From Acidisarcina polymorpha (GTDB lineage Bacteria > Acidobacteriota > Terriglobia > Terriglobales > Acidobacteriaceae): 64,000 nucleotides of DNA. A program made the translations under genes and the position numbers. The stretch is from contig NZ_CP030840.1 in the NCBI RefSeq assembly GCF_003330725.1, forward strand, positions 4,774,001 to 4,838,000. Reading direction: 5' to 3'. Below, piece by piece: positions 1-9,012 of the stretch; positions within the stretch are counted from its first letter, which is position 1, and every line of letters starts with the position of its first letter. The notes beneath the pieces were generated by a model. The model made no database searches and was not told the origin of the DNA. It saw nothing but the letters and a program-made list of their open reading frames with translations.

Positions 1-804
1 CTGGTTGGCCGAGGGCACGGTCACCAGGAGCCAATGGCCATCGAGGGTTGCACCTGTGCCGTAACCCTCACCGGGAAGCGCCACCCAGTTCTTCACCTGG
101 TTGGAGGAAGTATCGATGACTGCCAGACGCGGCTGGGTTTGATCGGCAGTGAAGGCCATGCGGTCGTCGCGCGAGACCGAAATGCGCTGGGTATAAGCGG
201 AGATTGGGATGACGGCGATCGTCTTGCGCGCCTTCATGTCCAGCACGGAGACGGTGCCGGGTTTGACATTCGCGGTGTAACCGCGATTGCCGTCGTGCGA
301 GAGGGCCAGCATGTGCGAAAAATCCTGCGTGGTCGGAATGGTTCCTACGATCTTAAGCGTCTTGGGATCGACGATGGTGATGTCTTTATCGAGTTCGGTG
401 GTGACGTAAAGCTGGTTGCTGCCAGAATCGAAGATCGGGCAATGAGGCCGTACCCCATGTCCGAAATCGACGGTTCCAGTCACTTTTCCGGAGGGTATAT
501 CGATAATTGCCATCGTGCTTCCATCGGTACCGGGTTTGGCCACGCCCGAGTTCCCGTAGATCGGTACATACGCAGTGCGTCCGTCGGGCGAGGCTGCAAC
601 TTCATGGCCCGTCACTCCGCCGACCGGCACCGCACCGACGAGATGTCCGGTTGCCGGATCGAGGATGCTCAAACTGCGATCTCCCTGGTTCGCGACGAGC
701 AAAAGCGGAGAAGCGGTGCTCTTGGCCTGTACTGGTCTGTTTATCCCGGCAAGAGTAAGTCCTAAGCAAACGATCAGAACGCACGGAATTGTATAGATTC
801 TCAT
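1..804 (-). CDS. YncE/YVTN-type beta-propeller protein, 3' end cut by window
   Basis: The minus strand reads open from an ATG at 804 to the window edge, giving 268 codons without a stop. The product begins with an export signal (MRIYTIPCVLIVCLGLTL, cleavage near VQA-KS). It then shows repeated blades with motifs such as LLVANQGDRSLSILD, VAASPDGRTAYV, QLYVTTELDKDITIVD and GYTANVKPGTVSVLD. Such 40-residue blades are typical of YncE-like surface or periplasmic propellers, which act as binding scaffolds or in some cases enzymes. The ligand cannot be told. The C-terminus lies outside the window. It is transcribed away from the aminotransferase at 1263. Confidence 0.85.
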   Translation of the reverse strand, partial: MRIYTIPCVLIVCLGLTLAGINRPVQAKSTASPLLLVANQGDRSLSILDPATGHLVGAVPVGGVTGHEVAASPDGRTAYVPIYGNSGVAKPGTDGSTMAIIDIPSGKVTGTVDFGHGVRPHCPIFDSGSNQLYVTTELDKDITIVDPKTLKIVGTIPTTQDFSHMLALSHDGNRGYTANVKPGTVSVLDMKARKTIAVIPISAYTQRISVSRDDRMAFTADQTQPRLAVIDTSSNQVKNWVALPGEGYGTGATLDGHWLLVTVPSANQ

Positions 805-1262
805 CGTCGACGAGGCTATCACGCCGCTCTCCTGCTTTCAATTTGCTTCAAACGGAGGGCTGAGATGAATTGAGGCTGGGCTCGAGATCCTCGCACGACA
901 GGATAGCGGGATGCTTCTGGCAATCGATGTCCGAGATGAGATCCAACATAACTTCCACTTACAAACTTCTTTTCCGGCGTTGGTTCGACGTGCTACTCTT
1001 CGTGAGAGCGGAGTTACGATGAGGAAACCAGTCGAATCATTGAGCGGCGAAACCCCCACTCCGTCGATGCGCCGGTTCGCCAGCTCGACCGCTCCCCGCA
1101 AGCATCTTCGCGTTCTCCCAACGCGAACTCGCCCTAGTCTTTTCGGCGACTAATCTCCGCTGCTAACCGCCTGGATCCTCGTCGTGTCCGGCGAGAATGG
1201 ACCCGACCTACCTGCTCCCAGCTGTATGCTCCGGACTCCGGCCCCTGCAAGGAGAGATTTTT
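805..1262. other. intergenic region with divergent promoters presumed
   Basis: This 458-base gap separates the minus-strand propeller gene from the plus-strand aminotransferase. Short open frames exist on both strands but none has a recognisable domain, a good ribosome site or plausible composition. Both flanking genes must be transcribed outwards from here. I could not pick out a convincing promoter pair by eye. Confidence 0.5.
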
Positions 1263-2753
1263 ATGCCAAATGGCAAACACATACTCGAATTTCCCTCGGC
1301 TCCTTCGAGCCAGGAGTCCAGTGCCGCCCAATATGGGCCGAAGCTCCTCGGGCCTGTACCGGGACCGAAGGCGCGTGCCATCATCGAGGCCGATGACCGG
1401 CTGATGTCGCCGAGTTACACGCGCTCATACCCGATGGTTGCTAAACAAGGGCGCGGTCTTCGCGTAGAGGACGTCGATGGCAACGAGTTCCTCGATTTTG
1501 CCGCCGGCATTGCCGTTACCTCTACCGGCCATTGCCACCCGGAAGTCGTTGCGGCGATCCAGAAGCAGGCTGCGGAGCTGATTCACATCTCCGGCACCGA
1601 TTTCTATTACGAGAGCCTGGTCACCTTCGCCGAGCGCCTGTCTGCAGTAGCACCGATGCCGGGACCGCATCGCTTCTATTATGGCAACTCCGGCGCGGAG
1701 GCGGTTGAGTGCGCGCTCAAGCTGGCGCGATACCACACCCAGCGGCAACAGGTCATTGCGTTCTTTGGCGCATTCCATGGCCGTACCATGGGCGCGCTCT
1801 CGCTGACTGCCTCCAAGCCTCAGCAGAAGCGGCGTTTTTCGCCCCTGGTCCCCGGCGTCACTCACGTTCGTTATCCCTACGCCTATCGCGGCTGTAGCGG
1901 CGGACCGCAAGCTGAAGAAGCATTTGCGCTCGGCTGCGCCCGCTACATCGAAGAAAAGCTTTTTCGGACCACGATTGCTCCCGAAGAGGTTGCCGCGATT
2001 TTTGTGGAGCCTATTCAAGGGGAAGGCGGCTACGTGGTGGCGCCCACGATCTTCATGCAGGAATTACGCAGGATTTGTGACAAGTACGACATCCTGCTGG
2101 TTGCCGACGAGGTCCAGTCGGGCGCCGGGCGGACGGGGAAGTGGTGGGCCATAGAACATACCGGCGTCGAACCCGATATCGTGTGCATTGCCAAAGGGAT
2201 CGCTTCTGGAATGCCGCTCGGCATCTGTATGGCCCGCGCCGGCATCATGGACTGGGTTCCGGGTTCGCACGCTTCTACCTTCGGGGGAAATCCCGTCTCG
2301 ATCGCAGCTGCGCTCGCAACCATGGACATCCTGGAACGGGAAGGCATCTCCAACGCCGCTCGGATGGGCGAGGAGATGTTAGACCGGCTGCGCGAATGGC
2401 CGAAAAAACATGCGATTGTGGGCGACGTGCGGGGTCGCGGATTGATGATTGGCATCGAAATTGTCAAGGATCAGGCATCCCGTTCCGTCGCTGGTTTGTG
2501 GCGCGACCGAATTGTCGAGCTCGCCTTCGAGCGCGGCCTGCTTATCCTCGGCTGCGGAGAAACCTCGATCCGCCTCGCGCCGCCGCTCATCGTGAACACC
2601 CAGGAAGCAACCATCGCATTGGAAATTCTCGAAGAATGCATCTCCCTGGTTGAAGACGAGTTTTTGCCGAACAAAACCACTTCCCGGTCAGGCCAGGAAC
2701 TCGCGACTTCGAACCATGGAGGAACCATGGAGCTTGAAGGCGCCGGAAGATGA
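1263..2753 (+). CDS. class III PLP-dependent aminotransferase (acetylornithine/GABA aminotransferase family)
   Basis: 496 residues. The start at 1263 is chosen because GGAGAG lies just upstream; an in-frame start at 1197 would add 22 residues of unconvincing sequence. The fold-type I landmarks are all present: GNSGAEAVECALKLAR (cofactor phosphate region), FHGRTMGALSLT, ADEVQSGAGRTG with the aspartate that binds the pyridine nitrogen, and IAKGIASGMPLG with the Schiff-base lysine at about residue 311. Members move an amino group from omega-amino acids such as GABA or acetylornithine to 2-oxoglutarate; some relatives are amino acid racemases. No arginine or GABA genes lie nearby, so the substrate is open. 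About 40 N-terminal residues precede the usual family start. Confidence 0.9.
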   Translation: MPNGKHILEFPSAPSSQESSAAQYGPKLLGPVPGPKARAIIEADDRLMSPSYTRSYPMVAKQGRGLRVEDVDGNEFLDFAAGIAVTSTGHCHPEVVAAIQKQAAELIHISGTDFYYESLVTFAERLSAVAPMPGPHRFYYGNSGAEAVECALKLARYHTQRQQVIAFFGAFHGRTMGALSLTASKPQQKRRFSPLVPGVTHVRYPYAYRGCSGGPQAEEAFALGCARYIEEKLFRTTIAPEEVAAIFVEPIQGEGGYVVAPTIFMQELRRICDKYDILLVADEVQSGAGRTGKWWAIEHTGVEPDIVCIAKGIASGMPLGICMARAGIMDWVPGSHASTFGGNPVSIAAALATMDILEREGISNAARMGEEMLDRLREWPKKHAIVGDVRGRGLMIGIEIVKDQASRSVAGLWRDRIVELAFERGLLILGCGETSIRLAPPLIVNTQEATIALEILEECISLVEDEFLPNKTTSRSGQELATSNHGGTMELEGAGR

Positions 2754-2871
2754 ACCAGGCAGTCCTTGGGCCAACGGCAGCCGCCGCGGGATAAAGTATT
2801 CGCATGGAACTACCTTGCATCCAACGGCGTACTTGACTGCAGCACCTGATCGCGTCCCCCGGAGGCCGTGC

Positions 2872-3399
2872 TTGGCGAAGTTTTTGTCCCGCTCTTTAAA
2901 CACGGAACTCGTTCAACTCCGTCGCCTGTTCGTTGGCTTCGCCTTCCTGCTCTGCCTGCTTGCGCCCGGCATTGCTCGTGCCCAAAGCCGCGATGTCGTT
3001 CAATTCGGAAACGACATTGTCATTCGTGATGGAGAAGAAGCGCACGACACGGTCTGCTTTCTCTGCTCGATCCAAATCGACGGCACGGTGAATGGCGACG
3101 TCGTCGCTTTTTTTGGCAACATTCACGTGCGCGGACATGCCGAGCACGATGCCGTCGCCTTCCTAGGCAACGTCTCGCTGGGTGACAATGCCAGCATTGC
3201 TCAGGATGTCGTTGTCTTTGCCGGCAGTCTCCGCGTCGGGAGCAATGCCACGATCGGAAATGATCGGGTCGTCTTCCCCATCTTCGTACTCCTCCTGCCA
3301 TTGCTGTTGTTGGGCGGAGTTGTCGCTCTGATTATCTGGGCGATCCGTGCTTTGTTGTTCCGTCCTCGAGCTGTCTACCCTATGCCTCCGCCTCGATAG
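2872..3399 (+). CDS. exported beta-helix (bactofilin/polymer-forming-like) protein with C-terminal membrane anchor
   Basis: A TTG start at 2872 is preferred because a clean GGAGG (2861-2865) sits 6 bases upstream and the reading then opens with an export signal (FVGFAFLLCLLAPGIARAQ). That gives 175 residues. The middle carries repeats of the form DGTVNGDVVAFFGNIHVRG and DAVAFLGNVSLGDNASI, alternating hydrophobic and glycine/asparagine positions as in right-handed beta-helix polymer-forming proteins. One strongly hydrophobic helix (VFPIFVLLLPLLLLGGVVAL) follows, then a short basic tail. It probably acts as an envelope scaffold. It begins about 120 bases after the aminotransferase and may share its transcript. 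The exact role is unknown. Confidence 0.6.
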   Translation: MAKFLSRSLNTELVQLRRLFVGFAFLLCLLAPGIARAQSRDVVQFGNDIVIRDGEEAHDTVCFLCSIQIDGTVNGDVVAFFGNIHVRGHAEHDAVAFLGNVSLGDNASIAQDVVVFAGSLRVGSNATIGNDRVVFPIFVLLLPLLLLGGVVALIIWAIRALLFRPRAVYPMPPPR

Positions 3400-3556
3400 C
3401 GGTTGGAGTAAAGCTGAATCTCTTGGGACGCTTATAGCACCTTAAGAGCACCTATCGCAGCAGATGGCTACTACCCGGTATCAATGTGATTCCGCTTTAC
3501 TAGAAAACGACGCCGATACATCATCCTTTTGCGCCTGATCTGTATCCTAGACGCGG

Positions 3557-4549
3557 ATGCGTCGTGTTCTCCTGTTTGTTAATCCGATCTTCGATCAGCG
3601 TGCGGGTCATCGCAATGCCATCGGACGCATTGCAAATTTGTTGCGCTCCGCCGGTTTGTCGGTCGAAGTCCATGAGACGCTCTCGGCACAATCCGCGGGC
3701 GATCAGGCCCGCCAGGGCATTGAAGACGGCTTCGACACAATCCTGGTCTGCGGAGGCGACGGCACCGTCTTTAATGTGATCCAAGGGGTCGCCGGCACGG
3801 AAATTCCGGTTGGGATACTGCCGTTCGGTACCGGCAATGTATTGGCGCAAAACATGGATTTACCGCGCAATCCTGTCGAGGCTGCCCGAAGGCTGCTCCA
3901 GTCGACGCCCCGTCGAACTCCGCTAGGGAGGATCACGCTGGAAGTGCCCGACCTGCCTTCCGATTTATCACCCAGCGGACTTCCCCGGCGGATGAGGGAG
4001 AAGAGCTGGTACTTCACGATGGCGGCCGGTATGGGATTGCATGCGGCCTTGATGAGCGCTTCCGATGGGTGGGGTAAACGCGCGATCGGACGTACATCCT
4101 ACTATCTCGCCGGAATGAGCCTGCTGCTGCGGCACCGCATTCAGCCCTTCGAAGTGGAAGTCACGACCACGGCAGGGGAGGTCTTCTGCCAGCGGGTTTG
4201 CGAGGCGATCGCCGTGCGCGTGCCAGAACTGAATCGCTGGCGTCCGGGCGGACGGCTCGAAGAGCCCTCGCTCCGCCTCGCCACCGTCGACGCGACTGGA
4301 CGGTGGGGATTGGCCTCCGCCAGTTTCCAAGCCCTTGCTCGCACTGCTTCGAAAAACGGAAGCTCGGCCAGCCGGGGAGGCGCTCCTGAGGTCCGCTATA
4401 CGGACGCGCTTCGCGTCGTCTGCCGTCCTGTTGCAGATTACAACTACCTGGCGGCGGTGCTTGCCGAAGCCGATGGTGAGGTGCTTGGAGCCTCTCATGC
4501 CGTTCTTGATATAGCCAAAGAGTCGTTCTATCTGCTGTGGCCTTCGTGA
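3557..4549 (+). CDS. diacylglycerol/lipid kinase family protein (YegS/DgkB-like)
   Basis: 330 residues, the normal length of the family. The N-terminal DAGK catalytic domain shows NPIFDQRAG at the start, the nucleotide-binding CGGDGTVFNVIQG near residue 70, and PFGTGNVLAQNMDLP. The C-terminal half carries the beta-sandwich domain with AAGMGLHAALM and a closing block ending AEADGEVLGASHAVLDI. These soluble or peripheral enzymes phosphorylate diacylglycerol or related lipids with ATP and feed phospholipid turnover. The lipid used here cannot be inferred. It stands alone between the beta-helix gene and a pseudogene. Confidence 0.88.
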   Translation: MRRVLLFVNPIFDQRAGHRNAIGRIANLLRSAGLSVEVHETLSAQSAGDQARQGIEDGFDTILVCGGDGTVFNVIQGVAGTEIPVGILPFGTGNVLAQNMDLPRNPVEAARRLLQSTPRRTPLGRITLEVPDLPSDLSPSGLPRRMREKSWYFTMAAGMGLHAALMSASDGWGKRAIGRTSYYLAGMSLLLRHRIQPFEVEVTTTAGEVFCQRVCEAIAVRVPELNRWRPGGRLEEPSLRLATVDATGRWGLASASFQALARTASKNGSSASRGGAPEVRYTDALRVVCRPVADYNYLAAVLAEADGEVLGASHAVLDIAKESFYLLWPS

Positions 4550-4598
4550 GGCCGCCAGGGAGCCAGTAGCGCCCTAGGATGCCTGGTTTCCCCATATG

Positions 4599-5095
4599 TC
4601 AGCCGGAGCTTACGGGGTGACCTCCCGGATGATGATCAACGGCGACCGCGTGACCCGTCGCCGCAAAGTTGGGGCCACCACTTCCTCCGATGTAGGTCGA
4701 GTAAGCTAATACTGGGTCAATGACTAACTCGCGGATATGGTCATAACCAGCGACGTTGAAGCCGACGGTGTTCTTCGCCAGCAGAATAAAGCCTGCGTTA
4801 ATTGGTTCCTGCCGCCCGTTCTTTGTCTGGTAGATGACCGGCCTGTGGATTGGGATCTCTGCGTTGCCCGCCGAGACGATCAGGTCCCCATTCGAAGCGG
4901 ATGGAGCCCGCCTGCTCCGGCGAAGCGCAGCCGCACCGCCTTCGGATCCGCCCTCGGCGCAAGGACAAAGTCAATAATTCTTGATGAAATCCAGGGCAGC
5001 GCTCTCGTTGGTGCGTCTAAGTTCTCAGCTAAGACGTTCAGCCGCGCCGTGACGATTAGGCAAACAAGAACAGCGGACACGTATCTTAAATACAT
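4599..5095 (-). pseudogene. decayed SBBP-type (beta-propeller repeat) exported protein
   Basis: Read on the minus strand, an ATG at 5095 opens a signal-like stretch (YVSAVLVCLIVTARLNVLA) and then IDFVLAPRADPKAVRLRFAG. That frame stops near 4889. The adjacent frame continues directly with GDLIVSAGNAEIPIHRPVIY, then a stretch containing NTVGFNVAGYDH and ELVIDPVLAYSTYIGGSGG, and stops at 4599-4601. This is the conserved pre-repeat region and first repeat motif of the large SBBP proteins that are abundant in Acidobacteria, which normally run to about a thousand residues. At least one frameshift, an internal N-terminal deletion and loss of nearly all repeats are evident. Its 5' end crowds the start of the thioredoxin-like gene on the other strand. 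Confidence 0.75.
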
Positions 5096-5159
5096 GCAGC
5101 GATACATACGGCCTTTGGAAACTATGCGGTCTTTCAACTTCAGGATGCTTACGGGAAAG

Positions 5160-5651
5160 ATGCAGCCACGCGCGGCGGGCACAGGGAGACGGTGGCTGCT
5201 TTTGTTTAGCGCGCTCTTAATTGCTTGTGCCGGGTTCCCCTGGAGGGCCTTTGCGGGAGCGCCGGTGATCTATCCTGAGTTCGCCGATGCTCATGCCGAA
5301 ATCCAGCAGGCGCTGTCCATGGCGGCCAAGGAGCATAAGCGGGTCATCCTCGATTTCGGAGGAAACTGGTGTGCCGAATGCCAGGTGCTGAACCAGTATC
5401 TCCACGATGAAAACAACCTCAGGCTGCTGGTTTCGAATTTCGTGCTGGTGCACATCGACATCGGCCACATGGATCGAAATACCGATATCGCTAGCAGGTA
5501 TGGAGTGCCGATTACGAAGGGAGTACCCGCGTTGGCGGTGCTGAGTGAACATGGCAAAGTCCTCTACAGCCAGAAGAACAAAGAGGGTGAGGCGATGAGC
5601 CGCACGGATGAGGCCTCGGTCACCGAATTTCTCAATAAGTGGAAGCCTTAG
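5160..5651 (+). CDS. exported thioredoxin-fold protein (DsbD-gamma/thioredoxin_7-like)
   Basis: About 163 residues from the ATG at 5160; ATGs at 5124 and 5145 are equally in frame and no start has a strong ribosome site. From 5160 the protein begins with a compact signal peptide (RRWLLLFSALLIACAGFPW). The mature part has VILDFGGNWCAECQVLNQYL, a thioredoxin active site of form WCAEC, and KGVPALAVLSEHGKVLY with the cis-proline region. Such proteins pass electrons to periplasmic disulfides or act in cytochrome or metal-protein maturation. The same frame stays open to 4737, but that upstream part is antisense to the SBBP pseudogene and is not protein-like. Confidence 0.75.
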   Translation: MQPRAAGTGRRWLLLFSALLIACAGFPWRAFAGAPVIYPEFADAHAEIQQALSMAAKEHKRVILDFGGNWCAECQVLNQYLHDENNLRLLVSNFVLVHIDIGHMDRNTDIASRYGVPITKGVPALAVLSEHGKVLYSQKNKEGEAMSRTDEASVTEFLNKWKP

Positions 5652-5742
5652 CTGTCATCCCTGCTCCGGCGGGATGGAGGCTTCGGGCGTAGAATACGTC
5701 GAGAGACTAAACGGTTTCATAGCGGTCTATTGGGAGATGTTC

Positions 5743-7248
5743 ATGAGTTCTTTGGTTACAAGTCTGGGTCCCGACACGCAACAGCGCCGGGCAAAGATCG
5801 TTGCAACGCTGGGACCTGTGTCCAACACTGAACAGTCCTTTCGTCAGCTGGTTCGTGCCGGTTTGGACGTGGCCCGTCTGAATTTTTCACACGGAATCCA
5901 CGAAGAGAAGTTGAAATTGATAGAGATGGTTCGCGAAGTAGCCCGCCAGGAGGGGAAGTCAATTTGTATCCTGGGAGACCTGCAGGGCCCGAAGATTCGT
6001 ACCGGCAAGCTCGTCGACCACACACCGGTCCAACTGGTTGCTGGACAAACTCTGACCATCACTCCGCGTGATATCCTCGGCACTTCAACCCTGATTGCGA
6101 CCACATTCGTGACGCTTTCAGAGAATCTCGAATCCGGTTCCCGTATACTTCTGTCCGATGGATTGATCGAGTTGAGCGTTCTCCATGTAAATGGCGGAGA
6201 CGTCGAGTGTACCGTCATCAATGGCGGCATGCTTGGCGAGAACAAGGGTATCAATTTGCCCGGGATTGCGGTGCGGGTTCCGTCGTTGACCGAGAAGGAC
6301 GAGATCGATCTCGAATTTGCGATTCAAAGCGGAGTGGATGCGATTGCCGTGTCGTTCGTCCGCACGGCCGACGATGTACGGCATGTGAAAGATCGGATTG
6401 CCGCGCTGGGCGCCGATACCTGGGTGATCGCCAAACTCGAGAAGCCGCAGGCAATCGACAATCTGGAAAGCATCCTGGAGGTCGCCGATGGCGTGATGGT
6501 GGCGCGTGGTGACCTCGGTGTCGAGGTTCCTCCAGAGAAAGTTCCCGCGATCCAGAAGCACGTCATTCGTCGCGCCGGCGAGTACCGAAAACCAGTCATC
6601 ACCGCAACTCAGATGCTCGAGTCGATGATCGAGAATCCTCGGCCGACCCGGGCCGAGGCCAGCGACGTCGCTAACGCGATCTATGATGGCACCGACGCGG
6701 TCATGCTTTCGGCCGAGACTGCAGCCGGTAAATACTCTGTCGAAGCGGTCAAGATGATGGCCAAGATCGTTGTCGAAACCGAAACCCAGATGCGCGACAT
6801 GCCGCACGATGCGCACAGCAGCCGGGCGCGCCTCTCGATTGCCGAAGCGATCTGCGAATCGATGGCCCATGCAGCGGAGGACCTCGATATCAGCGCCATT
6901 GCGGTCTTTACCGAGTCGGGAGCAACCGCCCGCCAGCTTTCGAAGTATCGTCCGCGTCCGCAAATCTATGCGCTCTCGAATATCGAGGTCGTGATCAACC
7001 GCATGACCCTTCTCTGGGGCGTCATTCCGATCATCTGTGCCAAGAATTACACCACCGAACAGATGGTTGCCGAGGCCGAGCGCATCCTGGAGGAAAAGGG
7101 ATACGTACACTCCCGGCAGATTCTAGGCATCGTTGCCGGAACCCGCACCAAGTCCGGTTCCACTAACTTCCTGCGGCTACACGTTCTCGGCGACAGCATC
7201 ACCGAGACCCCCGAATCCGTCAGGGAAGCGGAACTGGCCATCCACTAA
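5743..7248 (+). CDS. pyk: pyruvate kinase
   Basis: 501 residues from the ATG at 5743; GGGAG at 5732-5736 has ideal spacing for it, although an ATG at 5737 is also possible. The family blocks are clear: KIVATLGPVSNT at the N-terminus, LNFSHG, ILGDLQGPKIRTG (K+/substrate site), VIAKLEKPQAIDNL with the catalytic lysine, VMVARGDLGVEVP, and TATQMLESMIENPRPTRAEA. The B domain and the C-terminal allosteric domain are present. The enzyme converts phosphoenolpyruvate and ADP to pyruvate and ATP, the last step of glycolysis. It is followed by two apparently unrelated genes in the same direction. Confidence 0.97.
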   Translation: MSSLVTSLGPDTQQRRAKIVATLGPVSNTEQSFRQLVRAGLDVARLNFSHGIHEEKLKLIEMVREVARQEGKSICILGDLQGPKIRTGKLVDHTPVQLVAGQTLTITPRDILGTSTLIATTFVTLSENLESGSRILLSDGLIELSVLHVNGGDVECTVINGGMLGENKGINLPGIAVRVPSLTEKDEIDLEFAIQSGVDAIAVSFVRTADDVRHVKDRIAALGADTWVIAKLEKPQAIDNLESILEVADGVMVARGDLGVEVPPEKVPAIQKHVIRRAGEYRKPVITATQMLESMIENPRPTRAEASDVANAIYDGTDAVMLSAETAAGKYSVEAVKMMAKIVVETETQMRDMPHDAHSSRARLSIAEAICESMAHAAEDLDISAIAVFTESGATARQLSKYRPRPQIYALSNIEVVINRMTLLWGVIPIICAKNYTTEQMVAEAERILEEKGYVHSRQILGIVAGTRTKSGSTNFLRLHVLGDSITETPESVREAELAIH

Positions 7249-7316
7249 AACTAAAAACCACGAAGCCTTGTCTTTTTTGAATGTCGTGGGCCTTCGATCA
7301 AGGCCCCAGGTTGAGC

Positions 7317-7607
7317 ATGTCTGTATTTGACGAATATCGCGAAGAACTCGAAAAGCACGAATTCATGATGGGAACGGCGCGCGGGCGTTTGGCAGTCTCG
7401 CTCGACCGCCTCACCGATGCGCTGATTCTCATCGGGCAGCACGGAGTGTATTGCACTTCGAGCCGCAATCCCTCGAAGCCCGCGCTCGATCTCGAGGTGG
7501 TGCTCAAAGAAATTAAGAGCGCCAAGGAATTGGTGCAATCGGTGATGGAAGAGTTACGCCGGGAGCGTGCAGCGGCGGCAGAAGAAGCAAGTAAGCCGCA
7601 CAAATAG
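7317..7607 (+). CDS. small uncharacterised cytoplasmic protein
   Basis: 96 residues from the ATG at 7317, with AGG at suitable distance upstream; an upstream in-frame ATG at 7281 lacks a ribosome site. The product is highly charged and predicted helical (EYREELEKHEF, LEVVLKEIKSAKELVQSV, EELRRERAAAAEEASKP). It has no signal, membrane segment or recognisable motif. It lies 68 bases after pyk and just before the amidohydrolase, on the same strand, so it may be cotranscribed. I do not recognise the family. Confidence 0.6.
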   Translation: MSVFDEYREELEKHEFMMGTARGRLAVSLDRLTDALILIGQHGVYCTSSRNPSKPALDLEVVLKEIKSAKELVQSVMEELRRERAAAAEEASKPHK

Positions 7608-7644
7608 TGGAACCGCTATACGTGCTTTCTGCGTCCAAACGGGC

Positions 7645-9012
7645 ATGAGCCTCGTTCGAGCAGTCGTCGCGGTCGCTGTCGGAGTTGTCATCAGCGCTCC
7701 AGTCTCTGCCCAACCTGCAAATTCCGGCGTGATCGTGCTCAAGGATGTTCGTCTGATCGACGGAACTGGCATGCCCCCCCTCGTGCACGCCACAATCGTT
7801 ATCCAGGATGGCCGCATAGCCGCGATCGATACCGGCTCGAACCCGAAGACCCCGCTTCACGCGCAGGTCTACGAGTATTCCGGGAAAACGGTCATTCCCG
7901 GCCTCATCAATGCTCATGGACATCTCGGCCTGGTTAGCGGCACCGAAAATTCGGCCACAGCATTCACCCATGACAATGTCGTCCGTGAATTGAAACAGTA
8001 CGAAGGCTATGGAGTGACAGACATGCTCTCGCTCGGCGGCAACCGCGACCTGGTCTTCGACCTGCGCCGCGAGCAGCAGGCCGGAATGCTAGGCGGTGCT
8101 GACATTTTTACTGCAGGCCGCGGGATCGGCGCGCCGGGAGGCGCACCCCCTCTTCCCCTTGGTCCCGACCAGATCGATCGCCCTACGACGGTAGACGAGG
8201 CCCGCGCCGATGTTCGCTCGATGGCCGCGCAGAAGGTCGACATCATCAAAATCTGGGTGGACGATCTGCACGGCAAGGTCCCCAAAATGAAGCCAGAGGT
8301 CTACCGGGCGATCATCGATGAGGCGCACAAACAGCATCTCCGCGTGGCGGCCCATGTCTATGCCCTCGCCGACGCGAAATCGCTGGTCAGTGACGGGGTG
8401 GACGTTCTTGCGCATAGTGTTCGCGATCAATTCGTAGACGAGGAACTGATTGCTGAGATGAAACGCAACCGCACATGGTACATCCCGACCTTCACCGTCG
8501 ATGACTCGTTCTTCATTTACGCGAGACACCCGGAGTGGATGGATACACCGTTCTTCGAGGCTGCGGCTGGTCCGCAACTGGCTGCCATGCTCAAGAGTGC
8601 CTCCTATGTCGCGAAGGTCAACGGTGATCCGTCGACTGCCCAGCATGAGAAGGATTTTGAGAATGGACAGGAGAACCTGAAGTTGCTTTTTGATGCCGGC
8701 GTTCACATCGGATTTGGAACGGATTCGGGGGCGATGCCGAGCCGCATTCCTGGTTTCGCGGAGCATCGCGAACTGGAATTGATGGTCCGGGCCGGGCTCA
8801 CCCCGATGCAGGCGATTGTCTGTGCGACAGGAAAGAACGCCGAACTGCTCCAGGCGGAAGATCGCGGCACGCTCGTAGTGGGAAAGCGCGCCGACCTCCT
8901 GGTGCTTGACGGAAACCCGCTCGATGGCATCACCAATGTCCACGAGCTGGTAAGTATCGTTCATGATGGCCAGGTAATTCGCCCGATGGCGTCAACGGCT
9001 ACACCGCGATAG
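7645..9012 (+). CDS. exported amidohydrolase (imidazolonepropionase/prolidase-like)
   Basis: 455 residues from the ATG at 7645, where a signal peptide begins (MSLVRAVVAVAVGVVISAPVSAQ). The mature protein has the amidohydrolase superfamily pattern: a short beta domain (LKDVRLIDGTGMPPL), the first metal-ligand block GKTVIPGLINAHGHLG, the metal-lysine region (VDIIKIWVDDLHGKV), RVAAHVYALADA, VDVLAHSVRD, and the final HIGFGTDSGAMPSR followed by the returning beta domain (LLVLDGNPLDGI). Members hydrolyse amide or ester bonds of dipeptides, lactams or xenobiotics in the periplasm. The first histidine pair reads HGH rather than HxH with variable spacing, normal for this subgroup. It is convergent with the DUF2911 gene. 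Confidence 0.85.
   Translation: MSLVRAVVAVAVGVVISAPVSAQPANSGVIVLKDVRLIDGTGMPPLVHATIVIQDGRIAAIDTGSNPKTPLHAQVYEYSGKTVIPGLINAHGHLGLVSGTENSATAFTHDNVVRELKQYEGYGVTDMLSLGGNRDLVFDLRREQQAGMLGGADIFTAGRGIGAPGGAPPLPLGPDQIDRPTTVDEARADVRSMAAQKVDIIKIWVDDLHGKVPKMKPEVYRAIIDEAHKQHLRVAAHVYALADAKSLVSDGVDVLAHSVRDQFVDEELIAEMKRNRTWYIPTFTVDDSFFIYARHPEWMDTPFFEAAAGPQLAAMLKSASYVAKVNGDPSTAQHEKDFENGQENLKLLFDAGVHIGFGTDSGAMPSRIPGFAEHRELELMVRAGLTPMQAIVCATGKNAELLQAEDRGTLVVGKRADLLVLDGNPLDGITNVHELVSIVHDGQVIRPMASTATPR

Noticed and set aside
34-765. Plus-strand open frame of 243 codons at the window start
   Set aside because: It is the shadow of the minus-strand YncE-like gene, whose blade motifs and signal peptide are convincing.
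4737-5123. N-terminal extension of the thioredoxin-like protein
   Set aside because: It is antisense to the SBBP remnant, has no domain or ribosome site, and would place the signal peptide in the middle of the protein.
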